A DNA stretch of 14,465 nt from DASXRA01 sp046734315 (GTDB taxonomy: Bacteria > Actinomycetota > Actinomycetes > Mycobacteriales > Jatrophihabitantaceae), in contig JBKPQY010000174.1 of the NCBI GenBank assembly GCA_046734315.1, positions 1 to 14,465 on the forward strand. Reading direction: 5' to 3'. The position numbers were made by a program, and so were the translations under genes. Position 1 is the first letter of the stretch; every line of letters starts with the position of its first letter. This document shows positions 6,552 through 13,116 of the stretch, piece by piece. The notes beneath the pieces are model-generated. The model was not told the DNA's origin. It was given only the letters and a program-made list of their open reading frames with translations, and searched no databases.

Positions 6552-7429
6552 CCCTCGACGTAGTGCTCACGCAGGAACGCATCGATCTCGGCTCTGTCCG
6601 GCAGGGACGCCGACGCGCCGAACCGCTGGACCGACAGCGCGGCGGCGGCGCTCGCCCAGCGCAGCGCGCCTTCCAGATCCGGGTGTTCGCCGCGGGCGAC
6701 CGCGAAGGCGCCGACGAACGCGTCGCCGGCCCCCGTGGTGTCGACGGCGGCCACCTCGAATGCAGGGATGGTCAGCGGCGCCGAGCCGTGCCGTTCATAG
6801 CGCGCACCGGCGGCGCCGAGGGTGACGAGCAGGTCCCGATGCTCAGCCGGGCTGAGGTTGAGTGCGGCGGCCTCATGCTCGTTGGGCACGAGCAGATCGA
6901 CGGCATCGAGCAGTTCGGCAGGCAGCGGCGCGGGGGGCGCGGGCGTGAGCACGACGGCAACACCTCGGCGGTGCGCGCACCGAGCCGCTTCGACGACGGC
7001 TGCCATCGGAAGCTCCAGCTGCAGCAGCAGGAGCTCGGCGCCGGCGATCGCCGCACGATGGACGTCGCTCAAGGCCTGCACGGTGCCGTTCGCACCCGGC
7101 ACCACAACGATCGAGTTCGCACCCACCGCGTCGACCGTGATGTGTGCGGTACCGGTAGGTACAGCAGCCGTGTCCAGGGCTGAGAGGTCCACTCCGCCGG
7201 CGGCCAGCAGCGCGCGGATCTGTGTGCCGTACGCGTCGTCGCCGACCGCTCCGGCGAAGCGAACCTCTCCCCCGGCGCGTACTGCGGCGAGCGCCTGGTT
7301 GGCGCCCTTGCCACCGGGCACCGTCCGGAAACTGCCGCCGGTCACCGTCTCACCGAGCCGCGGTGCGCGGTCGACGTTCACGACCAGGCCCATGTTGGCG
7401 CTGCCCAGCACCGTGATCCGAGTCGGCAT
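6548..7429 (-). CDS. rbsK: Ribokinase-family (PfkB) carbohydrate kinase
   Basis: This 293-residue kinase would phosphorylate a sugar, classically ribose to ribose-5-phosphate using ATP. PfkB features are clear: substrate motif GGKGANQ (39-45), LQLELP (136-141) holding a substrate-site Glu, PNEHEA (182-187), and the anion hole and catalytic base DTTGAGDAF (230-238, Asp236). Two things are odd. The N-terminal motif reads GSANMG where ribokinases have GSxNxD, so the Asp that binds the sugar hydroxyls is Gly14. Also, the stretch between PNEHEA and VTLG is about 16 residues shorter than in E. coli RbsK as I recall it, removing one helix. The fold and catalytic residues are otherwise intact. Specificity for ribose is therefore doubtful, and it could act on another sugar or nucleoside. 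Confidence 0.85.
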   Translation of the reverse strand: MPTRITVLGSANMGLVVNVDRAPRLGETVTGGSFRTVPGGKGANQALAAVRAGGEVRFAGAVGDDAYGTQIRALLAAGGVDLSALDTAAVPTGTAHITVDAVGANSIVVVPGANGTVQALSDVHRAAIAGAELLLLQLELPMAAVVEAARCAHRRGVAVVLTPAPPAPLPAELLDAVDLLVPNEHEAAALNLSPAEHRDLLVTLGAAGARYERHGSAPLTIPAFEVAAVDTTGAGDAFVGAFAVARGEHPDLEGALRWASAAAALSVQRFGASASLPDRAEIDAFLREHYVEG

Positions 7430-7466
7430 GGCAACGGCATACCACGGAGCGGGAGCGTGTCTTCGG

Positions 7467-7472
7467 TAAGGT
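7467..7472 (+). promoter_or_regulatory. Possible -10 element for the sensor-domain gene
   Basis: TAAGGT fits the actinobacterial TANNNT -10 pattern and lies about 28 bases before the ATG at 7500, leaving room for a leader with the GGGGAGG ribosome binding site. No good -35 hexamer is seen 17 bases upstream. Confidence 0.3.
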
Positions 7473-7499
7473 CATCTTGACGGCTCGGGGAGGCACCGC

Positions 7500-8237
7500 A
7501 TGAATACAGCTCGGCTGCGGTTCCGGTCACCGCCCGCGCAGCTGTTCTCGCCGGCTCCGTGGACGGCGACGTGGTACCTGTTCTGCTCGCTGCTGCTCGG
7601 AGTTGTGGGATTCGCGCTCGCGCTGACGGTACTGCTGACCGGCGCGATCCTCGGCTGGTTGTGGCTGGGCCTGCCGCTACTCGCCGCCGGATTGGCTGTC
7701 ACTCGCGCTCTGGCCGGCGTCGAGCGGCATCGGATCAGACCGCCGATCCGGGCGCCGTACCGCCCGGTGCACAAGCACAGCCTCCGGGCGCGGATCGGCG
7801 AGCGGCTGCGCGACCCGGCCACGCGACGCGATGCGGTCTTGCTCGTCGTCCTGTGGGTGCCGCTGTTCGTGCTCGACACGGTGGCGCTGACGTTATGGCT
7901 GATCAGTTTCGCACTGGTCAGCCTGCCGATCTGGTATCGGTACGTGCCGACGACGTTCGACAACGGCACGACGGCGCACGGCGTGGCGTTCGGCTCGTTC
8001 CCGAACGGCCCGCATGGCGAGGGCGCTCGGGGCGTGTTCGTCGGCAATCTGCCCACCGCGCTGCTCGTGGCGGCAGTCGGCCTGGTGCTGCTGGTCGCCG
8101 CCGCGAACTACGTCATCGTGGCCGCGGCCCGCGCGCACGCCGGGATCACCTCCGCCTTGCTGCGTCCGGCAGCGAATCGGCCCGCCGTGGCCCGGCAGGT
8201 GCGCAGCGCCGACGCAGAGGTCCGCGTCACGCGGTGA
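7500..8237 (+). CDS. Orphan 'sensor' domain membrane protein without a kinase
   Basis: This 245-residue protein has about four membrane helices in two pairs (about 25-48 with 50-70, and 112-142 with 183-208). The pattern SLLLGVVGFALALTVLLTGAILG, then GERLRDPATRRDAVLLVVLWVPLFVL, then SLPIWYRYVP resembles the putative sensor domain found at the N-terminus of many actinobacterial histidine kinases. Here no dimerisation or ATPase domain follows: the protein ends about 35 residues after the last helix with a short basic tail. A long loop (150-180) rich in Gly and Asn may face outside. ATG 7500 has GGGGAGG eight bases upstream. Its partner and signal are unknown, and no response regulator lies in the window. 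Confidence 0.72.
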   Translation: MNTARLRFRSPPAQLFSPAPWTATWYLFCSLLLGVVGFALALTVLLTGAILGWLWLGLPLLAAGLAVTRALAGVERHRIRPPIRAPYRPVHKHSLRARIGERLRDPATRRDAVLLVVLWVPLFVLDTVALTLWLISFALVSLPIWYRYVPTTFDNGTTAHGVAFGSFPNGPHGEGARGVFVGNLPTALLVAAVGLVLLVAAANYVIVAAARAHAGITSALLRPAANRPAVARQVRSADAEVRVTR

Positions 8238-8241
8238 GTGC

Positions 8242-9435
8242 TCAGCCGTTGCGGTATTCGCGCAGCAGTCCGCGGCTGATGATCGTTTTCTGAATCTCGG
8301 ACGTCCCCTCGCCGATGAGCAGGAACGGCGCCTCGCGCATCAGCCGTTCGATCTCGTATTCCGTGGAGTAGCCGTACCCGCCGTGAATACGGAACGCCTC
8401 CTGTGTCACCTCGACGCAGTACTCGGAGGCAAGCAGCTTCGCCATGCCCGCCTCGACGTCGTTGCGCTCGCCGGCATCCTTCAGCCTGGCTGCATTCACC
8501 ATCATCAGGTGTGCCGCCTCGACCTTGGTGGCCATCTCGGCGAGCTTGAACGCGATCGCCTGGTGCTCGGCGATCGCCTTGCCGAACGCCTTGCGTTGCT
8601 GGGCATACGCGACTGCCAGCTCGAACGCCCGTATCGCAACGCCACAACCCCGGGCCGCCACATTCACCCGGCCCACCTCGATGCCGTCCATCATCTGATA
8701 GAAACCGCGGCCTCGCGCGCCGCCGAGGACCGACGAGGCCGGCACGCGCACGCCGTCGAGCACCATCTCGGTCGTCTCGACGCCCTTGTAGCCCATCTTG
8801 TCGATCTTGCCGGGGATGGTGAGCCCGGGACGGGTCTCGCCGAAGCCGGGCTCCTTCTCGATCAGGAACGTCGTCATGTTCCGGTACACCGACTCGGCGC
8901 CCAGCTCGTCGCGCACCAGCGTGGCGACGACGCCGGCGCGAGCGCCGTTGGTCAGCCACATCTTCTGCCCGGTAAGCACGAAGTCGTCGTCATCAGCAAC
9001 AGCGCGCGTCTTGATCGCCGCAACGTCAGAGCCGCATTCCGGCTCGCTCATCGAGAACGCACCACGCAGGTCGCCGGTGGCCATGCGCGGCAACAACCGC
9101 CGCTTCTGCCCGTCCGTACCGTGCTGCGCGATCATGTAGGCGACGATGAAGTGGGTGTTGATCACTCCGGAGATCGACATCCAGCCCCGGGCGAGCTGCT
9201 CTACGACCAGCGCGTACGTCAACAGCGACTCTCCGAGGCCGCCGTACTCCTCGCTGATGGTCAGGCCGAACAGGCCCATCTCCCTCATGCCGTCGACGAT
9301 CGCGTCGGGGAACTCGTCTTTATGCTCGAGCTCGGTGGCGTGCGGCAGGATCTCCTTGTCCACGAAGGTCTTGACCGTCGACAGGATCTCCGTCTGGAAC
9401 TCGGTCAGGCCGGACGTCTGGGCAAGGCGAGACAT
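8242..9435 (-). CDS. Acyl-CoA dehydrogenase
   Basis: This 397-residue FAD enzyme would introduce a trans-2,3 double bond into an acyl-CoA and pass electrons to ETF. Family signatures: FSMSEPECGSDVAAI (127-141; usually SEPGxGSD), MWLTNG (159-164), GRVNVAARGCGVAIRAFELAVAYAQQR (255-281), FGKAIAEHQAI (284-294) and FRIHGGYGYSTEYEIERLMREA. The catalytic base is Glu376 in IGEGTSEIQ, the position used by most short- and medium-chain enzymes. Length is standard. ATG 9435 has GAGGAG seven to eight bases upstream. Its stop lies four bases from the convergent sensor-domain gene. The presence of a CoA-ester lyase and SDR nearby suggests branched-chain or dicarboxylic acyl-CoA breakdown, but chain length cannot be read from this sequence. 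Confidence 0.93.
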   Translation of the reverse strand: MSRLAQTSGLTEFQTEILSTVKTFVDKEILPHATELEHKDEFPDAIVDGMREMGLFGLTISEEYGGLGESLLTYALVVEQLARGWMSISGVINTHFIVAYMIAQHGTDGQKRRLLPRMATGDLRGAFSMSEPECGSDVAAIKTRAVADDDDFVLTGQKMWLTNGARAGVVATLVRDELGAESVYRNMTTFLIEKEPGFGETRPGLTIPGKIDKMGYKGVETTEMVLDGVRVPASSVLGGARGRGFYQMMDGIEVGRVNVAARGCGVAIRAFELAVAYAQQRKAFGKAIAEHQAIAFKLAEMATKVEAAHLMMVNAARLKDAGERNDVEAGMAKLLASEYCVEVTQEAFRIHGGYGYSTEYEIERLMREAPFLLIGEGTSEIQKTIISRGLLREYRNG

Positions 9436-9471
9436 GTCGAACGCTCCTCGGGGAACCAGCTGTTACCGAGA

Positions 9472-9499
9472 AGTATCGCCCGAGGCGCCGGGGCGCCAA
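9472..9499 (-). promoter_or_regulatory. Possible promoter of the acyl-CoA dehydrogenase gene
   Basis: On the minus strand TTGGCG (9499-9494) and GATACT (9477-9472) are spaced by 16 bases and lie about 37 bases before the ATG. Each hexamer matches the sigma-70-type consensus at four of six positions. If real, the dehydrogenase can be transcribed separately from the lipoprotein gene upstream. Confidence 0.3.
9484..9497. repeat. GGCGCC inverted repeat after the lipoprotein gene
   Basis: Two GGCGCC hexamers separated by GG can pair as a short G+C-rich stem beginning about 16 bases past the lipoprotein stop. There is no T-tract, so it is only a possible actinobacterial-type terminator or attenuator. 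It overlaps the spacer of the proposed dehydrogenase promoter. Confidence 0.35.
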
Positions 9500-9513
9500 C
9501 GGTGAGATGACTC

Positions 9514-10254
9514 TCAGTGCGGGGTGCCCTCCAGCTTGGCGAAGTCGACCGTCTGGCTGACCGCGGGCGGCGTGACCGAATACGCCTTGCCGTAGTCGGA
9601 GAACATCAGCATGCCGCCGTCGCTGGACGGATCGACGATCTTGACGATCACCGGCGCACCGTTCGCGGCCACGTACAGCTCGGTGTGGTCGGACTCGGAG
9701 CGGTACTTGGTCGCGGGCGTGCCGTTGACCGTGGCCGGGCCAACCTTCCGAAGGTCGGAGTCAGAAGAGCTGCCGCTGTCGGACATCATCTGGCTGACGA
9801 AGGTGTCCTTGTCGAAGGACTTGGTCAGATCGGTGAACCGCTGGTCGTCGGCGGGCACCTTCACCCACTTCCCGTGGAAGAGCGCCACGGCGGCGGCACC
9901 ACCCTGCTGCTGCCACAACGAGTCCGGTGCCTTGAAATACACCGACGGGCCGCCGGGGTTGATCAGCTCGATCTTCACGCCTTCCTCGAGGACGGAGCCG
10001 GCCGCCTGGTGCGGGCCGAAATGGATGTCGAACTGGATCGGTTTGCCGCTGTCCGTGGCGTTACCCACCATGTGGAACGAGGTGGCCGCGTGCATCGCCT
10101 GCTCTATGTTCTTTCTGAGGTCGGCCATCGAGGTGCTCGATCCGCCTCTCGGGCTGCTCGGGGCGCTCGACGGCGACCCCTTGGTAGTCGAACTGCAGCC
10201 CGCGATCAGCGCGGCGCCGGCGATCGCCGTGGCGACGCAGAGATGCTTGTACAT
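9514..10254 (-). CDS. Secreted lipoprotein, possibly LppX/LprG (LolA-like) family
   Basis: This 246-residue precursor has a lipoprotein signal peptide: MYKHLCVATA start, hydrophobic core, and lipobox LIAG|C with Cys20 as the lipidated residue. A Ser/Thr/Pro-rich linker (21-43) follows, then a folded domain from about 44. That domain opens with a helix (LRKNIEQAMHAATSFHMVGNATDSG), then beta-rich sequence including IQFDIHFGPHQAAGSV, PSVYFKAPDSLWQ and TPATKYRSESDHTELYVAANGAPVIVKI. This order recalls LppX/LprG-type lipid carriers, but the match is from pattern memory and the function is not shown. ATG 10254 is chosen over an upstream frame to 10329 because of the signal peptide and GAGAGG about six bases before it. 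It lies 85 bases after the SDR gene. Confidence 0.82.
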   Translation of the reverse strand: MYKHLCVATAIAGAALIAGCSSTTKGSPSSAPSSPRGGSSTSMADLRKNIEQAMHAATSFHMVGNATDSGKPIQFDIHFGPHQAAGSVLEEGVKIELINPGGPSVYFKAPDSLWQQQGGAAAVALFHGKWVKVPADDQRFTDLTKSFDKDTFVSQMMSDSGSSSDSDLRKVGPATVNGTPATKYRSESDHTELYVAANGAPVIVKIVDPSSDGGMLMFSDYGKAYSVTPPAVSQTVDFAKLEGTPH

Positions 10255-10339
10255 GATGCCCTCTCTGTTGCCCTTCGTGTTACCTAGACGGTCGACGAGC
10301 AGTTGCGGTTCGACGGCCGAGGCCGACACGGTCGGGACT

Positions 10340-11155
10340 CTAACGGAGGTCCGTTCCGGGAGTTCGACTCGGGAACCGCCGTGCGCTCGGACGGCCCTGG
10401 CCGCCGTCGACCGCTACGTTCACCCCGGTTATCCAGGAGGCGCGGTCGGAGAGCAGGAATGCGACGACATCCGCCACCTCGGCGGCGGTGCCGAGCCGTC
10501 CCCACGGGAACTCGCCGTAAAGCCAGGCAGCGAACTCGTCCGGATGCTCGGCCCGGAACTGGTCGTGTCCGCCGCCCGGGATCAGAATCGAGCCCGGGCT
10601 CACCGCGTTGACCCGGATCGATAGTGACGCCAGCTCGTGCGCGAGCTGCGCGGCCAGCGCGATCTCGGCCGCCTTCGCGGTCGCGTAGCTGGTCCGGGGC
10701 GTGGGCCGCATGCCACTGATGGACGAGATGATCACCGCCGAACCACCGCTCGCCATGTGCCGGGCGGCGGCGCTGATGAGCGTGGCCGCGTGCACCACGT
10801 TGAGGTTCAGCGTGGCCGAGATGTTCGCCGCGACCTCGTCCGGAGCGGCGCCGAGGACCGCGCCGCCCACGGTGCCACCGGCGTTGGCGACGACATGCTC
10901 GAGCCCGCCCAACTCGCCGGCCAGCCGATCGACGGCGGTGACCAGCGCAACCGCGTCCGTGACGTCGGCGGTGCGGGTAACGACCCGGGTACCGCGCTCG
11001 GCGATCTCCTCGCGTACGCGGGCGAGCCGGCTGGGGTCGCGGGCCACCAGTCCGAGGTCGGCGCCCTCCTCGGCCAGCCGGTGCGCGATCGCCAGGCCGA
11101 TACCGGCGCTACCACCGGTGATGATCGCGCGTGCGCCCGTGAGATGCAGGTCCAT
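10340..11155 (-). CDS. SDR-family NAD(P)-dependent oxidoreductase
   Basis: This 271-residue classical short-chain dehydrogenase/reductase would oxidise or reduce a hydroxy/keto group with NAD(P). Motifs: cofactor loop TGGSAGIG (13-20), DVT (64-66), NAG (91-93), catalytic Ser in SSISG (144-148), Tyr157-x3-Lys161 in YATAK, and PG (187-188). LSDRASWITGVNVAVDGG near the end is typical of FabG-like members. An Arg at 39 in VARD suggests possible NADP preference (inference). About 18 residues extend past the usual VDGG end and are Arg/Pro-rich. The start is ATG 11155, overlapping the last base of the lyase stop (TGATG), with GGAG six bases upstream, so it is translationally coupled to the lyase. 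The substrate is probably a hydroxyacyl or oxoacyl compound related to the lyase reaction, but this is inference. Confidence 0.9.
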   Translation of the reverse strand: MDLHLTGARAIITGGSAGIGLAIAHRLAEEGADLGLVARDPSRLARVREEIAERGTRVVTRTADVTDAVALVTAVDRLAGELGGLEHVVANAGGTVGGAVLGAAPDEVAANISATLNLNVVHAATLISAAARHMASGGSAVIISSISGMRPTPRTSYATAKAAEIALAAQLAHELASLSIRVNAVSPGSILIPGGGHDQFRAEHPDEFAAWLYGEFPWGRLGTAAEVADVVAFLLSDRASWITGVNVAVDGGQGRPSARRFPSRTPGTDLR

Positions 11156-12114
11156 CAGGACTCCGGCGGGGTGAACGCAGACGTGCGGGTCAGGCCGGCC
11201 GCCCGCCCCTTGGCCGCGATCACCAAGGCCATCTTGCGGGATGCCTCGTCGATCATCTCGTCGCCGAGCATCGCCGAGCCTTTCATGCCACCCGCAGCCG
11301 ACGTCGCCCACTCGTAAGCGTCCAGAATGAGCTCAGCGTGGTCGTAGTCCTCCTGGGCCGGGGCGTAGACCTCGTTCGCGGCCTCGATCTGGGCCGGGTG
11401 CAGTACCCACTTGCCGTCGAAGCCGAGGGCGGCCGAGCGTCGTGCCACCCGGCGGAAGCCCTCAACGTCGCGGATCTGCAGATATGGCCCGTCGATCGCC
11501 TGCTTGTCGTTGGCCCGCGCCGCCATGAGGATCGACATGAGGACGTGGTGGTACGCATCGCCCACGTCGTAGCCCGGCGGCTGCTCGCCTACGACGAGCG
11601 ACTTCATGTTGATCGACGCCATGAAGTCCGCCGGCCCGAAGATGATCGTCTCGACACGCGGCGACGCTTGCGCGATCTCGTTCACCGCGAGCAACCCGGC
11701 GGCGTTCTCGATCTGCGCCTCGATGCCGATGCGGCCGATCTCGAAGCCCATCGTCTTCTCGATCTGGGTGAGCGTCATGGAAAGCCATTGCACCTGCGCA
11801 GCGCTTTGCACCTTGGGCAGCATGATGCAGTCGAGGTTCGGCCCGGCACTCTCGACGACCTCGATCACGTCGCGGTACGTCCAGTGCGTGGTGAGGTCGT
11901 TGACGCGCACCACGCGGAGCTTCCGTTCCCACCCGCCCTCGTTCAGCGCAGCAACGACGTTCTTTCGAGCCTCCGGCTTGGCCAGCGGCGCGACGGCGTC
12001 CTCCAAGTCGAGGAACACCTGGTCGGCCGGCAGGCCCTTGGCCTTCTCGAGGAATCGCGGATTGCTGCCGGGGACGGCGAGGCACGAGCGGCGGGGCCGC
12101 GGCGTCTGGCTCAT
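11155..12114 (-). CDS. CoA-ester lyase, HpcH/HpaI aldolase / CitE-MCL family
   Basis: This 319-residue TIM-barrel lyase would reversibly cleave a 3-hydroxyacyl-CoA such as malyl-, methylmalyl- or citramalyl-CoA. Visible motifs: LAVPGSNPRFLEKA (12-25, CoA site), LDLEDAV (35-41), RVN (70-72), metal ligands in IEAQIENAAG (Glu136) and FGPADF (Asp163), and the C-terminal GKWVLHPAQIEAANEVYAP (234-252). The order and spacing fit the L-malyl-CoA/beta-methylmalyl-CoA lyase group better than the short CitE subunit. The C-terminal part (about 255-319) resembles the lid domain. ATG 12114 is chosen because MSQTPRPRRS is the common style of N-terminus; ATG 12126 is an alternative and neither has a good ribosome binding site. 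The stop overlaps the SDR start by one base. Confidence 0.88.
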   Translation of the reverse strand: MSQTPRPRRSCLAVPGSNPRFLEKAKGLPADQVFLDLEDAVAPLAKPEARKNVVAALNEGGWERKLRVVRVNDLTTHWTYRDVIEVVESAGPNLDCIMLPKVQSAAQVQWLSMTLTQIEKTMGFEIGRIGIEAQIENAAGLLAVNEIAQASPRVETIIFGPADFMASINMKSLVVGEQPPGYDVGDAYHHVLMSILMAARANDKQAIDGPYLQIRDVEGFRRVARRSAALGFDGKWVLHPAQIEAANEVYAPAQEDYDHAELILDAYEWATSAAGGMKGSAMLGDEMIDEASRKMALVIAAKGRAAGLTRTSAFTPPES

Positions 12115-12162
12115 GGGGCCGAGCATGCCACCGCGCCGGGCAGTCCGGCTGTGATGGTCGGC

Positions 12163-13062
12163 TCAGTCGATGTCGGCCGGGACGCCACGGGCACGCACCA
12201 CCAGGGCGAGCCCGCCCAGTAGCATCGCGATGCCGGGCAGCGCCGATGCGGGCGGGCGCTGGTGCAGCCACAGATACGCGACGAGCGCGGCTCCCGGCGT
12301 CTCGAGCAGCAGGGCCAGGCTGACGACGGTCGGGCTGGTCGAGTGCAGCACGACGTTGATGAGCGTGTGGCCGAGTAGCTGCGCGCACACCGTGACGAGC
12401 ACGATCTTGAGCCACGCGTTGCCCGAGAAGCCGGTGACGGGTACGCCGCCCAAGCCGCAGGCGATCAGCAGCAATACTGCACAGGTCGAGTAGCAGGCCG
12501 CCGTGTACGTCGCGGTCGACATCCGGACCCGCGCCGCCGCGCCGATCGTCACGTACACGGCGGCTGCCGCACCGCCGGCGAGCGCCAGCAGATCGCCGGC
12601 GAGCGCGCGCACCGACACCGAGACGTCGGCACCGGCGACGAGCGCGGCGCCGAGCGTCGCTACGCCAATGCCGAGCCAGGCAATGCGGGGCAACGCGCGC
12701 CCGGCCAACGTCGCGAGCAATCCGGCGAATATCGGCTGGGTGCCCACCAGCGCGGTCGCGGAGGCGACGGACGTCATCGTCAGGCTCGGCACCCAGGTGC
12801 CGAAGTGGACAGCGAGCGCGACTCCGGCCAGCAGGGCGGTCGCCCATGCGCGAGCACCGACGCGCAGCTCTCGCACCGCGAGCGCGGTGATGCCGGCGCC
12901 GAACACGTTGCGCCACAGGGCGATCGCGAGCGCGGGTGCCGCAGTGGCGGCCATAAGCGGCCCGGAGTACGACACTCCGGCTATCGCTACGGCGAGCAAC
13001 GCGCCGTCACGCGGCGGAGGCGGGGCAAGATCAACCGCAGCCACGCCCACCACATCGGCCAT
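12163..13062 (-). CDS. EamA-family (DMT) transporter
   Basis: This protein of about 299 residues has roughly ten hydrophobic helices arranged as two EamA repeats, the first from ALLAVAIAGVSYSGPLMAA to about LVAGADVS and the second from LLALAGGAAAAVYVTIGAAARV to LGGLALVVRARG. Typical blocks are ALAIALWRNVFGAG in repeat 1, TSVASATALVGTQPIFAGLLA, and LLLETPGAALVAYLWLHQRP near the end. The family moves drugs or metabolites; the substrate here is unknown. The start is unclear: ATG 13062 is used, GTG 13080 would add six residues, and neither has a good ribosome binding site. It is 48 bases upstream of the CoA-ester lyase gene and may export or import a related acid, which is speculation. Confidence 0.85.
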   Translation of the reverse strand: MADVVGVAAVDLAPPPPRDGALLAVAIAGVSYSGPLMAATAAPALAIALWRNVFGAGITALAVRELRVGARAWATALLAGVALAVHFGTWVPSLTMTSVASATALVGTQPIFAGLLATLAGRALPRIAWLGIGVATLGAALVAGADVSVSVRALAGDLLALAGGAAAAVYVTIGAAARVRMSTATYTAACYSTCAVLLLIACGLGGVPVTGFSGNAWLKIVLVTVCAQLLGHTLINVVLHSTSPTVVSLALLLETPGAALVAYLWLHQRPPASALPGIAMLLGGLALVVRARGVPADID

Positions 13063-13102
13063 CCTGGCACGCACGGTCACCGGAATACGGCGCGGCGGCG
13101 AC

Positions 13103-13108
13103 TAGCCT
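13103..13108 (+). promoter_or_regulatory. Likely -10 element giving a leaderless mRNA for the MgtE-N/CBS gene
   Basis: TAGCCT fits the actinobacterial TANNNT pattern and ends eight bases before the GTG at 13117, the spacing at which transcription would start at or next to the start codon. No ribosome binding site precedes the GTG, which supports a leaderless transcript. A good -35 hexamer is not visible. Confidence 0.5.
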
Positions 13109-13116
13109 TCACACAC

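Noticed and set aside
4775..7183. 802-residue open frame on the plus strand across tadA, the MFS gene and the ribokinase gene
   Set aside because: It is antisense or out of frame to three well-supported genes and its product is Arg/Gly/Ala-rich low-complexity sequence, as expected for shadow frames in high-G+C DNA.
6548..7429. Ribokinase gene as a decaying pseudogene because of Gly14 and the shortened loop
   Set aside because: The frame is intact from start to stop, and the GGKGANQ, Glu139 and DTTGAGDAF motifs are preserved, so divergence in specificity is more likely than decay.
12135..12149. GCCGG-N5-CCGGC hairpin between the EamA and lyase genes as a terminator
   Set aside because: The five-base stem has no T-tract and such short G+C hairpins are expected by chance here; the two genes may still be co-transcribed.
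11462..12916. 484-residue minus-strand frame across the EamA and CoA-ester lyase genes, considered as a fusion
   Set aside because: It is the alternative frame of both genes and is Arg-rich throughout; the two real genes have intact separate stops and starts.
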